A stretch of DNA of 35,682 nt from Lingula anatina. Taxonomy: Eukaryota; Brachiopoda; Lingulata; Lingulida; Lingulidae. The DNA lies in the NCBI RefSeq assembly GCF_001039355.2, contig NW_019775724.1, forward strand, positions 81,003-116,684, written 5' to 3'. Of the stretch, positions 27,301-31,372 are shown one piece after another (position 1 is the first letter of the stretch; each line of letters begins with the position of its first letter). The translations under genes and the position numbers were made by a program. Under the pieces are notes generated by a model. It worked only from the letters and a program-made list of their open reading frames with translations. It was not told where the DNA came from and searched no databases.

Positions 27301-28569
27301 TAAATTTGACCCCATATTCTGAAAGGGCATGTGCGAATTGGGGGCGGGGGGTCAAGAAAACATCACTTTTAGCCCACTTCAATATTTCTCCATGAAATAG
27401 CCGAATAACCTTGAAAATGAGGGTCAAGGTCAAATTTGACATTTGATTTGGGGGTGTTGGGTATATGTTTGGGGTAGTTTACTATAGCATTATATCACAA
27501 AAAATCAGGATTTCATGGAGAAATTGACAGTCACTATTTCTGTGAAATTATTAATATTTAAAAATCTATATTAAAAAACTAATCAGTCAATTGTCAATAT
27601 TATTAGATACTGCACTGGATATATATCTAGGGCAACTTTTTACATCATCCTTGTGGCTCTGTGACATCTGGTTTACCCCTGCCGAGTGTCAACCTCCTGG
27701 AGCATATCGTGCAATAATTTTGACCTTGACCCGACCTACTTTCCTAAAATTGGGTCATATGATAAAGAATCATTGTGTGACCTCACCTATGAAAGGATTT
27801 GTCAAAATGTTGAAAATTCTAGGAGATATTGCATTTTGAAATTTGCAAAAATTTCACTCTAAAAGGCATTGTGACCTTGAAAATTAGGTCAAGGTCAAAA
27901 AAATTGGGTGGACCGAAATAACTTTTCATGGACAATCAGTATGAATTTTTTTCAGAATTTTAGACAGAATTTTTTGACGAAAAATAATAATAAGAAGAAG
28001 AAGAAGAAGAAGAATAACAAGAAAAACAATAGTATTCCCCAATAGGAATCCTAATAAGAACAGGAAAAACAATAGTATTCCCCTATGGAGAATCCTAATA
28101 AGAACAGCAAAAACAATAGTATTCCCCTATGGGGAATCCTAATACAATATGAAAAAGAAAAAGAACGCTCCAAAAACACAAAGACATTCTACACTGCAGA
28201 TACCTTGCAGGCACCATCGAACCAAACAGGTGGCTGCTTATCATCCCTTTCAACATTGGGTGGGTCTGCAGCCGTGAAAAGGATACGTTTGTCCGGTTGT
28301 CCCACTGCCAAAAGCCGTCCCTCAACGCGCACGCCGACAGCCAGGTCGATTTTAACGGTAACGCCAGGTTCTACATTCAGCGTTACCCCCTGCGGTAGTG
28401 TGATGGAATTGTTGACGTGGAACGGTTGATCTGATAAACGTAACGTCAGATCCGCGGTAGGCGAGGTGTCTATGACGGTATAAGCATTCGAAAGCGCCGA
28501 ACGAGTCCCGAAAATTATGAAAAAAAGGAGAGTAATTTCCCTCCAACTCCGGCCGGTTCCATGTCTCAC
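147..28569 (-). CDS. bark: Bark beetle/Anakonda-like triple-repeat junction protein, multi-exon gene
   Basis: This gene was assembled from about 27 exons by GT-AG sites and phase matching, giving roughly 3,100 codons. Domain order: hydrophobic N-terminus, beta-helix repeat 1, SRCR, CUB-like segment, beta-helix repeat 2, SRCR-like domain, beta-helix repeat 3, C-type lectin, EGF-like, PSI, long unassigned ectodomain, EGF-like, short tail. Each repeat opens with a similar strand set (IEPGV..., EGRL or LGRI) and a W(S/A/Q)G(I/L) motif. In Drosophila, Bark/Anakonda is a membrane protein of about this size that organises tricellular septate junctions; an equivalent epithelial role here is inferred. 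The large exons contain about seven single-base frameshifts, one exon junction is out of phase, and TGA and TAA codons interrupt the frame, so this is either poor sequence or a pseudogenising copy. Not found: start ATG, one SRCR exon and a transmembrane segment. Identity is fairly sure from architecture; integrity is not. Confidence 0.8.
858..1030 (-). CDS. bark: Exon 26: EGF-like module
   Basis: The acceptor CGCTACAG is phase 2 and the donor CAAG|GTGAAT is phase 1. It encodes CPVCDYAYKPVWEDCRCVC, CGLYPACVRGRRGEQCD and CEPCSF, i.e. EGF/laminin-like cysteine spacing. Confidence 0.7.
1218..1351 (-). CDS. bark: Exon 25: Cys-rich exon with an in-frame stop
   Basis: The acceptor ATATTTGCAG is phase 0 and the donor AC|GTGAGT is phase 2 (fits exon 26). 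The frame reads CGCECPNGGYDIV, GCHCSCEC, then a TAA at 1274-1276, then NCQNSVIASDGTCYCPND. The Cys-rich pattern and the phase continue after the stop, so the TAA looks like a nonsense change or sequence error. A GTGAAT just before it could be an alternative donor, but no matching acceptor was found. Confidence 0.6.
1632..1697 (-). CDS. bark: Exon 24: Cys-rich (EGF-like) exon
   Basis: The acceptor CCTTTTCAG and the donor GAG|GTACGG are both phase 0. It encodes CRCHCADGWPREMNVDGTC, a short EGF-type half module. Confidence 0.65.
2022..2106 (-). CDS. bark: Exon 23: Cys-rich (EGF-like) exon
   Basis: The acceptor GACATTACAG is phase 2 and the donor GAG|GTGATT is phase 0. It encodes HCRPATVATTC and GPGTCLCPDGSSSIE. 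The C.C.DG ending is like the second half of an EGF module. Confidence 0.65.
2371..2614 (-). CDS. bark: Exon 22: beta-rich ectodomain segment
   Basis: The acceptor TGTCGTTTCAG is phase 1 and the donor GC|GTAAGT is phase 2. It encodes a Thr-rich strand (SETVTYTTTAPITD), NCSNICSGREGVHLVV, then AGFLRLDASYSIF and EGYVLVPDS. One N-glycosylation-like NCS is present. No family recognised. Confidence 0.7.
2615..3464. other. Intron between exons 21 and 22; nothing recognised
   Basis: AT-rich unique-looking sequence. No exon is required by phase, and no domain, RNA or repeat family is recognised. Open frames in it are short and composition-driven. Confidence 0.4.
3465..3535 (-). CDS. bark: Exon 21: small ectodomain exon
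   Basis: This is a 71-base exon. The acceptor GTTTCCCAG fits phase 2 from exon 20 (AG+T) and the donor ATAG|GTAAGT is phase 1. It encodes ASDTIVYDLVNPSLVLRFL. A second AG a few bases upstream would break the phase and is not used. Confidence 0.6.
3999..4223. mobile_element. 225-bp MITE with palindromic termini and TA flanks
   Basis: The left end CACTGTAAAAACAGTG then CTTAGC is mirrored at the right end by GCTAAA then CACTGTTTTTACAGTG. The outer 16 bases are themselves near-palindromic. Both ends abut TA (3997-3998 and 4224-4225), as expected for a Tc1/mariner-type insertion. There is no ORF. The interior repeats variants of TAGCTTTT and GCTAAA. Confidence 0.75.
4309..4320. repeat. Poly-G run
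   Basis: An uninterrupted G homopolymer in the intron just upstream of the LINE remnant. Confidence 0.9.
4440..6320 (+). pseudogene. Jockey/CR1-type LINE reverse transcriptase remnant
   Basis: This 5'-truncated non-LTR retrotransposon is antisense to the host gene, in the intron between exons 20 and 21. Recognisable reverse transcriptase blocks in order: SGTDSMTTKML, YKKGDRSCIDNYRPVSLLSV, KQSGFLKGHST, FLDISAAFDKVPHSLL (catalytic Asp, about 4963-4990), SVPQGSIFGPLL, and YADDT at 5224-5238 (catalytic Asp pair). Thumb sequence and a terminal CSCGKPET..H zinc-binding-like motif (about 6151) follow. Frameshifts near 5060, 5140-5190, 5820 and 6060 break the ORF. No endonuclease domain, poly-A tail or clear target duplication is seen. 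It is inactive. Confidence 0.88.
6569..6711 (-). CDS. bark: Exon 20: ectodomain segment
   Basis: The acceptor is most likely GAAAGCAG (phase 0), although its pyrimidine tract is weak; the donor AG|GTGTGG is phase 2. It encodes DMNIVVTAGLQLHLQ, AQKIGIRLDATVDYN and NNSYEALV. The intron that follows holds an antisense LINE and a MITE. Confidence 0.65.
7076..7258 (-). CDS. bark: Exon 19: ectodomain segment
   Basis: The acceptor TTTCTATTCAG and the donor GAG|GTAATT are both phase 0. It encodes RFEKGGYIFLECIPIQDLN, APYTIFHP and ISTDGIFTSLKKEAVFE. The DGIFTS string recalls cadherin-type strands, but no calcium motif is present, so no family is claimed. Confidence 0.75.
7519..7684 (-). CDS. bark: Exon 18: Ser/Thr/Pro-rich ectodomain segment
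   Basis: The acceptor TGTTTTCTAG is phase 2 and the donor CAG|GTAAAC is phase 0. It encodes SPIAVSPVSTSNTMYC, LHISESVNQETAPPVV and IPGRTSGAFLGQ. Its low-complexity Ser/Thr/Pro composition suggests an exposed linker. Confidence 0.75.
8062..8299 (-). CDS. bark: Exon 17: ectodomain segment
   Basis: The acceptor TCTCATTTTAG is phase 1 and the donor AG|GTGAAT is phase 2. It encodes CLGHWYNVTIRPV, an acidic patch FLEDIEDIVTESEAV, and KVKTCCQAMSF. The NVT is a possible N-glycosylation site. No domain assigned. Confidence 0.75.
8444..8463. repeat. TTA trinucleotide microsatellite
   Basis: About six TTA units in the intron, about 40 bases past the donor of exon 16. Confidence 0.85.
8502..8699 (-). 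CDS. bark: Exon 16: ectodomain segment
   Basis: The acceptor TTTTGTTCAG and the donor AAAG|GTGAAT are both phase 1. It encodes YQYFAAVRASLEDVIQYANF, RTLEHVPEERIFKIAYMW and AAIRGSLVHVLK. It is predicted soluble and mixed alpha/beta. A TTA microsatellite sits about 40 bases beyond the donor. Confidence 0.75.
8855..9060 (+). pseudogene. LINE ORF2 C-terminal fragment
   Basis: The short frame contains LAKLRLSDHKLHIETGRH and ERCDRICRLC, the pattern near the C-terminus of many animal non-LTR retrotransposon polymerases (LAKLR.S.H.L.IE.GR......R.C..C). It holds the single ambiguous base of the window (9037). It lies antisense in the intron between exons 15 and 16. No catalytic domain remains. Confidence 0.65.
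9305..9421 (-). CDS. bark: Exon 15: ectodomain segment
   Basis: The exon is phase 1 on both sides (acceptor TTTTTGATAG, donor AAAG|GTGCGT). It encodes HSILVTRDKVKYPRS, DFVIVSKQAGG and MHKVYATQEK, which alternate like beta strands. No family is recognised; it is retained because the frame and splice phases fit its neighbours exactly. Confidence 0.7.
9850..10024 (-). CDS. bark: Exon 14: ectodomain segment after the PSI domain
   Basis: The acceptor ends CCGGTTAG (phase 0 with exon 13) and the donor AGAG|GTGAGC is phase 1. The frame opens with SCRQWDMRKCPNG and continues with TTLHAHVKVIKPG and EFYVCPIS, beta-rich with paired cysteines. I do not recognise the domain. The 3.3-kb intron before it contains no exon that the phase requires. 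Confidence 0.7.
10025..13290. other. Large intron (exons 13-14) without recognisable content
   Basis: This 3.3-kb, AT-rich intron has an A-rich run at about 11551-11582 and a TA dinucleotide tract at 12803-12820. The open frames here (for example 12047-12347 and 12655-13095) show no motif or family pattern. Splice phase between the flanking exons is already satisfied, so no coding exon is expected. Confidence 0.5.
13291..13494 (-). CDS. bark: Exon 13: PSI (plexin-semaphorin-integrin) domain
   Basis: The acceptor TGTTCATAG and the donor GAG|GTATGT are both phase 0. The exon encodes CPVYSTCRSCTEQPGCGWC and RCLPG, then W...CGTWFYHDC. The C..C......C.WC....C pattern is the PSI hallmark. It lies straight after the EGF-like exon. 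Confidence 0.85.
13755..13936 (-). CDS. bark: Exon 12: two EGF-like modules
   Basis: The acceptor ACCATAG is phase 1 and the donor CAG|GTAAAC is phase 0. The exon encodes NECPNGCTYNGRCG, RCHCNRGWEGKDCS, then CRDRNKCGQYGTCVG and QCRCQPGWQ. These are EGF-like spacing patterns (C..GC...G.C....C.C..GW.G..C). The last module continues into exon 13. Confidence 0.85.
14171..14279 (-). CDS. bark: Exon 11: end of C-type lectin domain
   Basis: The acceptor GGTTTCCAG is phase 0 and the donor GCAG|GTAATA is phase 1. The exon encodes EDGKCPLFNL and DDCFSLSPYICKR, matching the closing C-type lectin motif (C......YICE/K). It completes the domain begun in exon 9. Confidence 0.8.
14758..14880 (-). CDS. bark: Exon 10: middle of C-type lectin domain
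   Basis: The exon is joined in phase 0 on both sides (acceptor GTTCAAG, donor AAG|GTATGG). It encodes LVNLATKSERAFAIS, the usual helix-2 region (L..I....E..F), and FGIWTETWDK, the usual W strand (WIGL.....W). No EPN or QPD calcium-site tripeptide is seen, so sugar binding cannot be assumed. Confidence 0.8.
15034..15128 (-). CDS. bark: Exon 9: start of C-type lectin domain
   Basis: The acceptor CTGTTCCAG is phase 1 and the donor GAG|GTATGC is phase 0. The exon encodes CPLGWLQNKMVCYLYVG and FTQARASCE, matching the opening of a C-type lectin domain (C..GW......CY......F..A...C). It is contiguous with exons 10 and 11, which supply the rest of the domain. Confidence 0.8.
15335..15537 (-). CDS. 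bark: Exon 8: Cys/Pro-rich linker before the lectin domain
   Basis: The open frame has PSVFPGDNPRQ, a KRPVGQF stretch and several cysteines (RVCRRYYSC, ECGRGGCEPQ). The donor TCTG|GTAGGT is phase 1 and fits exon 9. The upstream junction with exon 7 is out of frame by one base; a C missing from the GGCCC at about 15535-15538 would explain it. Function unassigned. Confidence 0.65.
15945..16761 (-). CDS. bark: Exon 7: terminal beta-helix coils of repeat 3
   Basis: The acceptor GCTTTTTAG joins exon 6 in phase 1 (S-T-G then LNGNFGIEENTFF). Coils with FFNNGLGG, NNYMEGNQGG, QNNKLNVW, IDGNVIQHG, NNYIYNNTGL and SSNWWGLT are typical of right-handed parallel beta-helices. One frameshift lies at about 16514-16517, where a run of four G on the plus strand should be three to keep the frame. 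The donor is CAAACAG|GTGAGA, phase 1. Confidence 0.8.
16949..19290 (-). CDS. bark: Exon 6: end of repeat 2 coils, repeat 3 and a CUB-like segment
   Basis: This is the largest exon (about 2.34 kb), between acceptor TTCTTTACAG and donor G|GTAAGA (phase 1). It carries beta-helix coils, the closing YNTWGCENTGC region, then the repeat-3 opening (FYLKEDWTI, VFIEPGVWIKP, GRIVARGEK) and HWQGLVFASD with further coils. A CUB-like stretch near the 3' end has VTIRLYS and VFGIKISSD. Repeat 3 has no SRCR block. Four single-base disruptions fall at about 18950-18992, 18567-18575, 18476-18481 (a C run one base short on the plus strand) and 17144-17155. Coding similarity continues in a new frame after each. 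Confidence 0.8.
19291..19962. other. Intron between exons 5 and 6; nothing recognised
   Basis: An unremarkable 670-bp intron with a GC-richer patch near 19330-19390 (GAGCGCGAGCGC, GACGTC). It may contain an old dispersed repeat, but no termini were found. Confidence 0.35.
19963..21727 (-). CDS. bark: Exon 5: beta-helix coils, start of repeat 2 and second SRCR-like domain
   Basis: This long exon (about 1.77 kb) starts after TTATTCAG (phase 1) and ends CAG|GTGCGA (phase 0). It encodes parallel beta-helix coils rich in NN/FxNN turns, the NYWGT segment that closes a helix, and the repeat-2 opening with LTIEPGVVLEFED and YIEGRLNVSG. An SRCR-like block follows (GQLYGEENGDILPVCYD, WLDGECRRLGY, then C...FENICF...C...VVC), then WAGIRLG. 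Two defects are seen: an in-frame TGA at 21417-21419, after which the same frame stays open, and a one-base frameshift at about 20958-20966 in an AAAACC context. Confidence 0.8.
21900..22164 (-). CDS. bark: Exon 4: CUB-like segment
   Basis: The acceptor ATATAG and the donor G|GTAAGT (phase 1) frame an open exon. It contains a string typical of CUB-type beta sandwiches: an aromatic-basic strand (LYIRARR), NILDIFDG, a Tyr-Gly step, then SPLYTTGGSVLLLFSS and a MFTVRSVAG end. This resembles the D.L.I.DG and V.L.F.S landmarks of CUB domains, but the disulphide cysteines are mostly absent, so it is called CUB-like. It joins exon 3 in phase 0 and exon 5 in phase 1 without disturbing the frame. Confidence 0.75.
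22423..22972 (-). CDS. bark: Exon 3: end of SRCR 1 and beta-helix coils of repeat 1
   Basis: The acceptor TTTTTCAG is phase 1 and the donor CAG|GTAGGT is phase 0. The exon begins with the SRCR end (HSQDVWLQCSG), then WSGIELATNSS and beta-helix coils (VLDNLNITNI, GNGVLLRDITG, INNSNIENSMGNGVSF). The reading frame breaks at about 22712-22728, where a TA-repeat region shifts it. The upstream frame stops within about ten codons while the downstream frame continues the same coil pattern. Removing one TA unit, or adding one base, restores continuity. Confidence 0.8.
22973..23351. other. Intron segment upstream of exon 3; nothing recognised
   Basis: A purine-rich stretch (GAGGTGGAGAACGAGAAG) leads into the LINE remnant. 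No exon or repeat terminus is evident. Confidence 0.35.
23352..24400 (+). pseudogene. CR1/L2-like LINE remnant, C-terminal half and 3' tail
   Basis: The fragments in order are LRSWLKSNNLVFNDDKTEF (region after the catalytic Asp pair), NSAARLFCKTQKSDHITP, HGLHWLPVSQRI (the HWLPV motif common in CR1/L2 and related LINEs), then GHRSLEIAAPILWSN. The 3' end has GCGCTGAGACGCAAGTGTAGCGCGG followed by a TTATTA-type microsatellite (24384-24405), a tail typical of these families. Stops and frameshifts separate the pieces and the YADD core is absent. It lies antisense in the intron between exons 2 and 3. Confidence 0.85.
24676..24881. repeat. GTTT/GTCT tetranucleotide microsatellite
   Basis: About 200 bases of interspersed GTTT and GTCT units. 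Cys/Leu/Val-rich open frames run through it in all three frames and are artefacts of the repeat. Confidence 0.95.
25135..26130 (-). pseudogene. Endogenous FtsK/HerA-type packaging ATPase fossil (Polinton/adintovirus-like)
   Basis: Landmarks along the minus strand are IIIWCYDMWQ..YE, a Walker B-like IVFDDL, LFTKVSHHRNVSVILITQNLF, then MYPGEVKDF, PPHGYLFIDLKQDTPDE and RLRVGVFPE. The protein ends with a charged, Pro-rich tail and stops at about 25135. In my knowledge this motif set belongs to the DNA-packaging ATPases of Polinton/Maverick and adintovirus-like elements integrated in many aquatic invertebrates. The P-loop (Walker A) end is missing, there is an in-frame stop after NLFP, at least two frameshifts follow, and a 58-bp tandem duplication disrupts the N-terminal part. 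It is non-functional. No neighbouring polymerase, integrase or capsid gene is present. Confidence 0.75.
25916..26031. repeat. Exact 58-bp tandem duplication
   Basis: Bases 25916-25973 and 25974-26031 are identical. Since 58 is not a multiple of three, the duplication shifts the frame of the ATPase fossil. Confidence 0.95.
26376..26599 (-). CDS. bark: Exon 2: first SRCR domain, carrying a codon-repeat insertion
   Basis: The exon encodes GTVCQNGWG, then five Tyr and five Asn, then RVVARMLGY, a Cys-rich middle and a terminal WDCPQDGVRVHNC. These are SRCR landmarks (GTVCDDGW...RVVCRQLGY...W..C). The usual Cys of VVC is Ala here, and the Tyr/Asn run lengthens the loop by about eight residues over the usual spacing. 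The donor TT|GTGAGT is phase 1 and joins exactly to exon 3 to complete the SRCR end (HNC then FHSQDVWLQCSG). The acceptor is TAG or CAAG at 26600-26604 and needs a phase-2 partner, whereas exon 1 ends in phase 0, so an exon with the SRCR N-terminus appears to be missing between them. Confidence 0.8.
26532..26563. repeat. Coding TTG/TAG (minus: CAA/CTA phase) trinucleotide repeat in exon 2
   Basis: On the plus strand about five TTG units run into five TAG units. Read in the exon frame on the minus strand they give TAC x5 then AAC x5, i.e. Tyr5-Asn5. Confidence 0.9.
26600..27235. other. Intron segment; expected missing SRCR exon not found
   Basis: Phase (0 to 2) and the truncated SRCR N-terminus call for one short exon somewhere in 26600-28203. 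I saw no convincing candidate here. A GGGGT-type run occurs at about 26740-26760. Confidence 0.35.
27236..28144. mobile_element. Dispersed-repeat candidate with TCAAGGTCA motifs
   Basis: The left boundary has GGATTCCCC (27241-27249) and the right end has its inverse GGGGAATCC (28131-28139). Inside are TCAAGGTCA at 27424-27432 and 27889-27897 and TGACCTTGA at 27721-27729 and 27872-27880. The last two form an inverted pair. There is no coding potential. Repeats bearing GGTCAAGGTCAA are common in mollusc sequence as far as I know; classification is open. Confidence 0.5.
28022..28144. repeat. Three tandem units of 43-44 bp with an internal palindrome
   Basis: Each unit contains AACAATAGTATTCCCC and ATCCTAATAAGAACAG. 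Units start about 43 and 44 bases apart. The last unit contains the perfect hairpin ATTCCCC-TAT-GGGGAAT. An AAG microsatellite (27992-28014) precedes it. Confidence 0.85.
28204..28569 (-). CDS. bark: Exon 1: N-terminal hydrophobic segment and start of beta-helix repeat 1
   Basis: The frame encodes a hydrophobic stretch (ITLLFFIIFG) ending in a small-residue region like a signal peptide, then the repeat-1 motif LNVEPGVTVKID...VEGRL...ILFTA, which matches the opening of repeat 2 at about 20.6 kb. The donor is AAG|GTATCT, phase 0. There is no ATG in frame: the frame is open upstream only to a stop about 15 bases before the GTG at 28567-28569. The initiator Met is therefore probably in an upstream exon that I could not find, spliced through the AG just before that GTG. 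The right-hand limit is uncertain. Confidence 0.7.
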
Positions 28570-28722
28570 CTTCGAGTGAGGTTATTTAATCATATAATTT
28601 ATCGTTATACTTCCAATGAAAAGCATATCTTATCAACAAGGAAAGTTAGAAGATCAACATTTCTATCTTGTTCAAATTAACGATGGCTGACTTAGTGACT
28701 TAGTGATTGCAAATATATTTAA
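28570..28722. other. Short gap between exon 1 and the nested transposons
   Basis: An AT-rich sequence with no recognisable promoter or exon. On the minus strand it ends in CTCGAAG just before the exon-1 frame, which may be a splice acceptor. Confidence 0.3.
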
Positions 28723-28976
28723 AGGGATAATAACTCTTCGTGTGATATCTACAGGGTTACTACTTAATATGGAATATTATTTTTTGGCAAGAAAATTTTC
28801 TACAAAATATTTATTTTCTCTCCAACTACTTTAAATCCAAAAATGAGGTGTCACTCCATGTGTAGCCAGGTGTGTTACCTAATTACCACACAATTCTCGA
28901 GGCAATTGATGCATGCAGTTGCATGTTCTGTGGTCAGAAATGTGAGGGGTGGTCTTTTCGGCAGTTTCCGCCCTTG

Positions 28977-28983
28977 TATAAAA
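28977..28983 (+). promoter_or_regulatory. Possible TATA box of the mariner transposase
   Basis: TATAAAA lies 88 bases upstream of the candidate transposase ATG at 29071, within the element. Suggestive only. Confidence 0.3.
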
Positions 28984-29070
28984 ACGCATGGGTTCGTTCA
29001 ATCTTTGGAGTGTGTTTAGAGAAGCAACAAAGGGATCGCTCTGAAACTTGACAGGTACCTTAGTGAAGAT

Positions 29071-30092
29071 ATGGTTCGACAGCTAAGCAACGCAGCTTAC
29101 TATGGGATTCTTTCTCTCAGAGAAAATTGCCAGAAACCGACAGCCATTGCCAGGTAATTCAACATTTATCTGGAACCGTTAGTTAAGTCCTCCAAAGAAA
29201 TGCTGCAACAGGGGCACCTACTCCAATAACTCTACCAGGGTGTCCGCGTATCACACCAAGAAGACAGGATCGCCTTCTCCTTAGAGTGCGCCGTGCTGGT
29301 CGTACAAAGACAACCAGTGTCCTCAGAAAAGAATGGCAGGATGCCATTCAAAAACCCGTTTCAAGGTCCCTCGTGAACAAGAGATCACTGCAAGCCGGTT
29401 ATTTTGCACGAAGACCAGTAGGGAAACCACTGTTAACAGCAGGTCATATACAGCGACGTCTGCAATGGGCTGGGGACCACGTGCGTTTTCAGCCAAAACT
29501 CTGGAATCACGTCGTTTTCGGTGATGAGGCCAGATATGGAGTTTTTAGGGATGACGGTCGAATCCGTATCCGCCGACGTGTACGAGAGGCATAACACGAT
29601 GATTGTGCACTGCCTAGGGTGCAAGCAGGGGGTGGTAACGTCTCTGTTTTTGGAGCATTTCATGCCGGTGACCAGAACCAGTTGGTTTTTTTAGGAGGCA
29701 ACCTCAACCAGGGTTCCTACAGAGACATTCTACAGTAAACAATGCTTCGATTTGTAAGAGTCATCTTCATGAACAACTTTGTGTATCAAGACGACTGCGC
29801 ATTCACACATCGGGACCGCAGAATCACTGTTTTTCTTCGAAACCAGTCGATTCAGCAACTGCCCTGGCGTGCAAACTCCCCAGATATGAACCCAATTGAA
29901 AATCTGTGGGCGGAAGTAACTCACAGAATTAATAGCTATGGTCATCGGCCGGTAAATGTGGATGAACTACGACAGGCAAATATCACTGCATGGAATGATA
30001 TCCCCATCCAAACTCCAAAAAACTTGTCACAGGGTATGCCATGTAGGATGAGGGCGCTGCAAGCGGCTGCTGGAGGTGATATCCGCTATTGA
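29071..30092 (+). pseudogene. Tc1-type DD34E transposase, frameshifted
   Basis: The ATG at 29071 opens a helix-turn-helix-like start (MVRQLSNAAYYGILSL) that reaches a stop at about 29155. Further frames carry GCPRITPRRQDR, HVVFGDEARYGVF (first catalytic Asp), NQLVFLGGNLNQGSYRDIL, YQDDCAFTH (second Asp) and SPDMNPIENLWAEV (catalytic Glu). With the second Asp of QDD as catalytic, the spacing to Glu is 34 residues, as in Tc1. Stops or shifts near 29155, 29190, 29594 and 29738 separate the pieces, so all three catalytic residues survive but no intact protein can be made. Length matches the usual 340-residue family. Confidence 0.88.
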
Positions 30093-30721
30093 TGACTTTT
30101 CATGATTTACTGCAATGTGTTCTTTGACTGTGTAATATATCACTGTCCGGAGGCTATCATTTTCTTTAATATCATAGCTTAAAATAATATTGACATCAAA
30201 CTGTTGATATGGTTTTCTGGGGCTGTTCTTTTCTTTTGAATGACGTCTTATGTCAGATTTGATATTATTGACCAAAATATCTCACAATAGAAGACTGGAT
30301 ATTTTTATCACTCAATGACATACTTTTTTTGATGAATTAAGCCAAAAGATTTATAATCACCACTCAAAAATAACAATGATAAAAAATATTCCATATTAAG
30401 TAGTAACCCTGTATATTTCACAATAAAAATATTGTGAACAACTCATAGAAATATAACATATTCTGTTTTACCACAAAAACGGCAGTTATAGCTATTATTC
30501 AGATATCTGAGCTTGTCTTCAGATCACGTGACCTCCATTGATGGCTGTACTCAGTTATAATCTCTTAAGAGATTTTAACAAAAAACCAAACTGTTTAGAA
30601 AAAAACCAGGGACTAACTTTCAATGTAAAAATGGATTCATTAACCATTGGTTAGTACGGAAAAATTGTTGTTTACTCCAGGAAAATTCATTTTTTGGCCA
30701 AAACGAAGAGTTATTATCCCT

Positions 30722-31372
30722 TTAATCAAATTTGAAACAAGACATCACAGGAAAATAGTTTAAAATATAATATTACCATCATTGTTTTTTTCTAGTGCAA
30801 AAAAGAAAAATGGTTTTCTTTCAACCAATTAAGTTATTTTCTTCCACCCAAATGTTTATGCTTTGCCATAGCGATCTTTATGTTTGTTTAAAAACATGCA
30901 CAAGATACCAACATCCTTCTCGCTTTATAGTGTAGGAATTATTTTATCCACCCTTTTTGTAAACGCGTGCGTACATGCAGGGTCAGATGCGGTGAACTTA
31001 TTTCAACCATTCTAAAAGGTCAAAAAGACACTATTGCGCTCACAGAAGAAAGCCCCCCCCCTCCCCTGACCCTTTGAACAAGAACTTGATCTCTATGGAT
31101 ACGTCGCCAAAAGTGTACATCCCTCTATGAAAGTGAACACACACCCATCATGTACTGCCTTGCCCCAATGTCCCACTGACAATGTATTTAACACAACAAA
31201 TACCGATAATGATATGAGTGATATAGTTTGTATGATTTTTCTTTTTATGTATATTGCAGGCTAGATTCACAATGGTCCTAAAACAAATGTAGAGAGAAAA
31301 CCTACTTAATATTTATTTATCCCGAATAACAGAAGCTTAGTGTAGTACGTTTGTCTCAATCTCCACTATTTA
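30722..31372. other. Intergenic stretch; nothing recognised
   Basis: AT-rich, with a poly-C run near 31050-31065. No ORF with a family pattern, and no repeat termini found. Confidence 0.35.

Larger units (their letters stand above)
28752..30411 (+). mobile_element. Tc1/mariner transposon, 1,660 bp
   Basis: Terminal inverted repeats of 27 bp (28752-28778 and 30385-30411, beginning CAGGGTTACTACTTAATATG) match perfectly. Both ends are flanked by TA (28750-28751 and 30412-30413). It encloses a degenerate DD34E transposase. It is inserted into the left end of the TTAA-flanked element, so it is the younger of the two. Perfect terminal repeats with a broken ORF suggest a fairly recent, non-autonomous copy. 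Confidence 0.92.
28723..30721. mobile_element. TTAA-flanked element with 19-bp inverted ends, split by a mariner
   Basis: AGGGATAATAACTCTTCGT at 28723-28741 is perfectly inverted at 30703-30721, and each end is bordered by TTAA (28719-28722 and 30722-30725), a piggyBac-type target. Without the inner mariner the host element is only about 340 bases, so it is a non-autonomous MITE. Family membership is inferred from the TTAA flanks alone. Confidence 0.7.
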
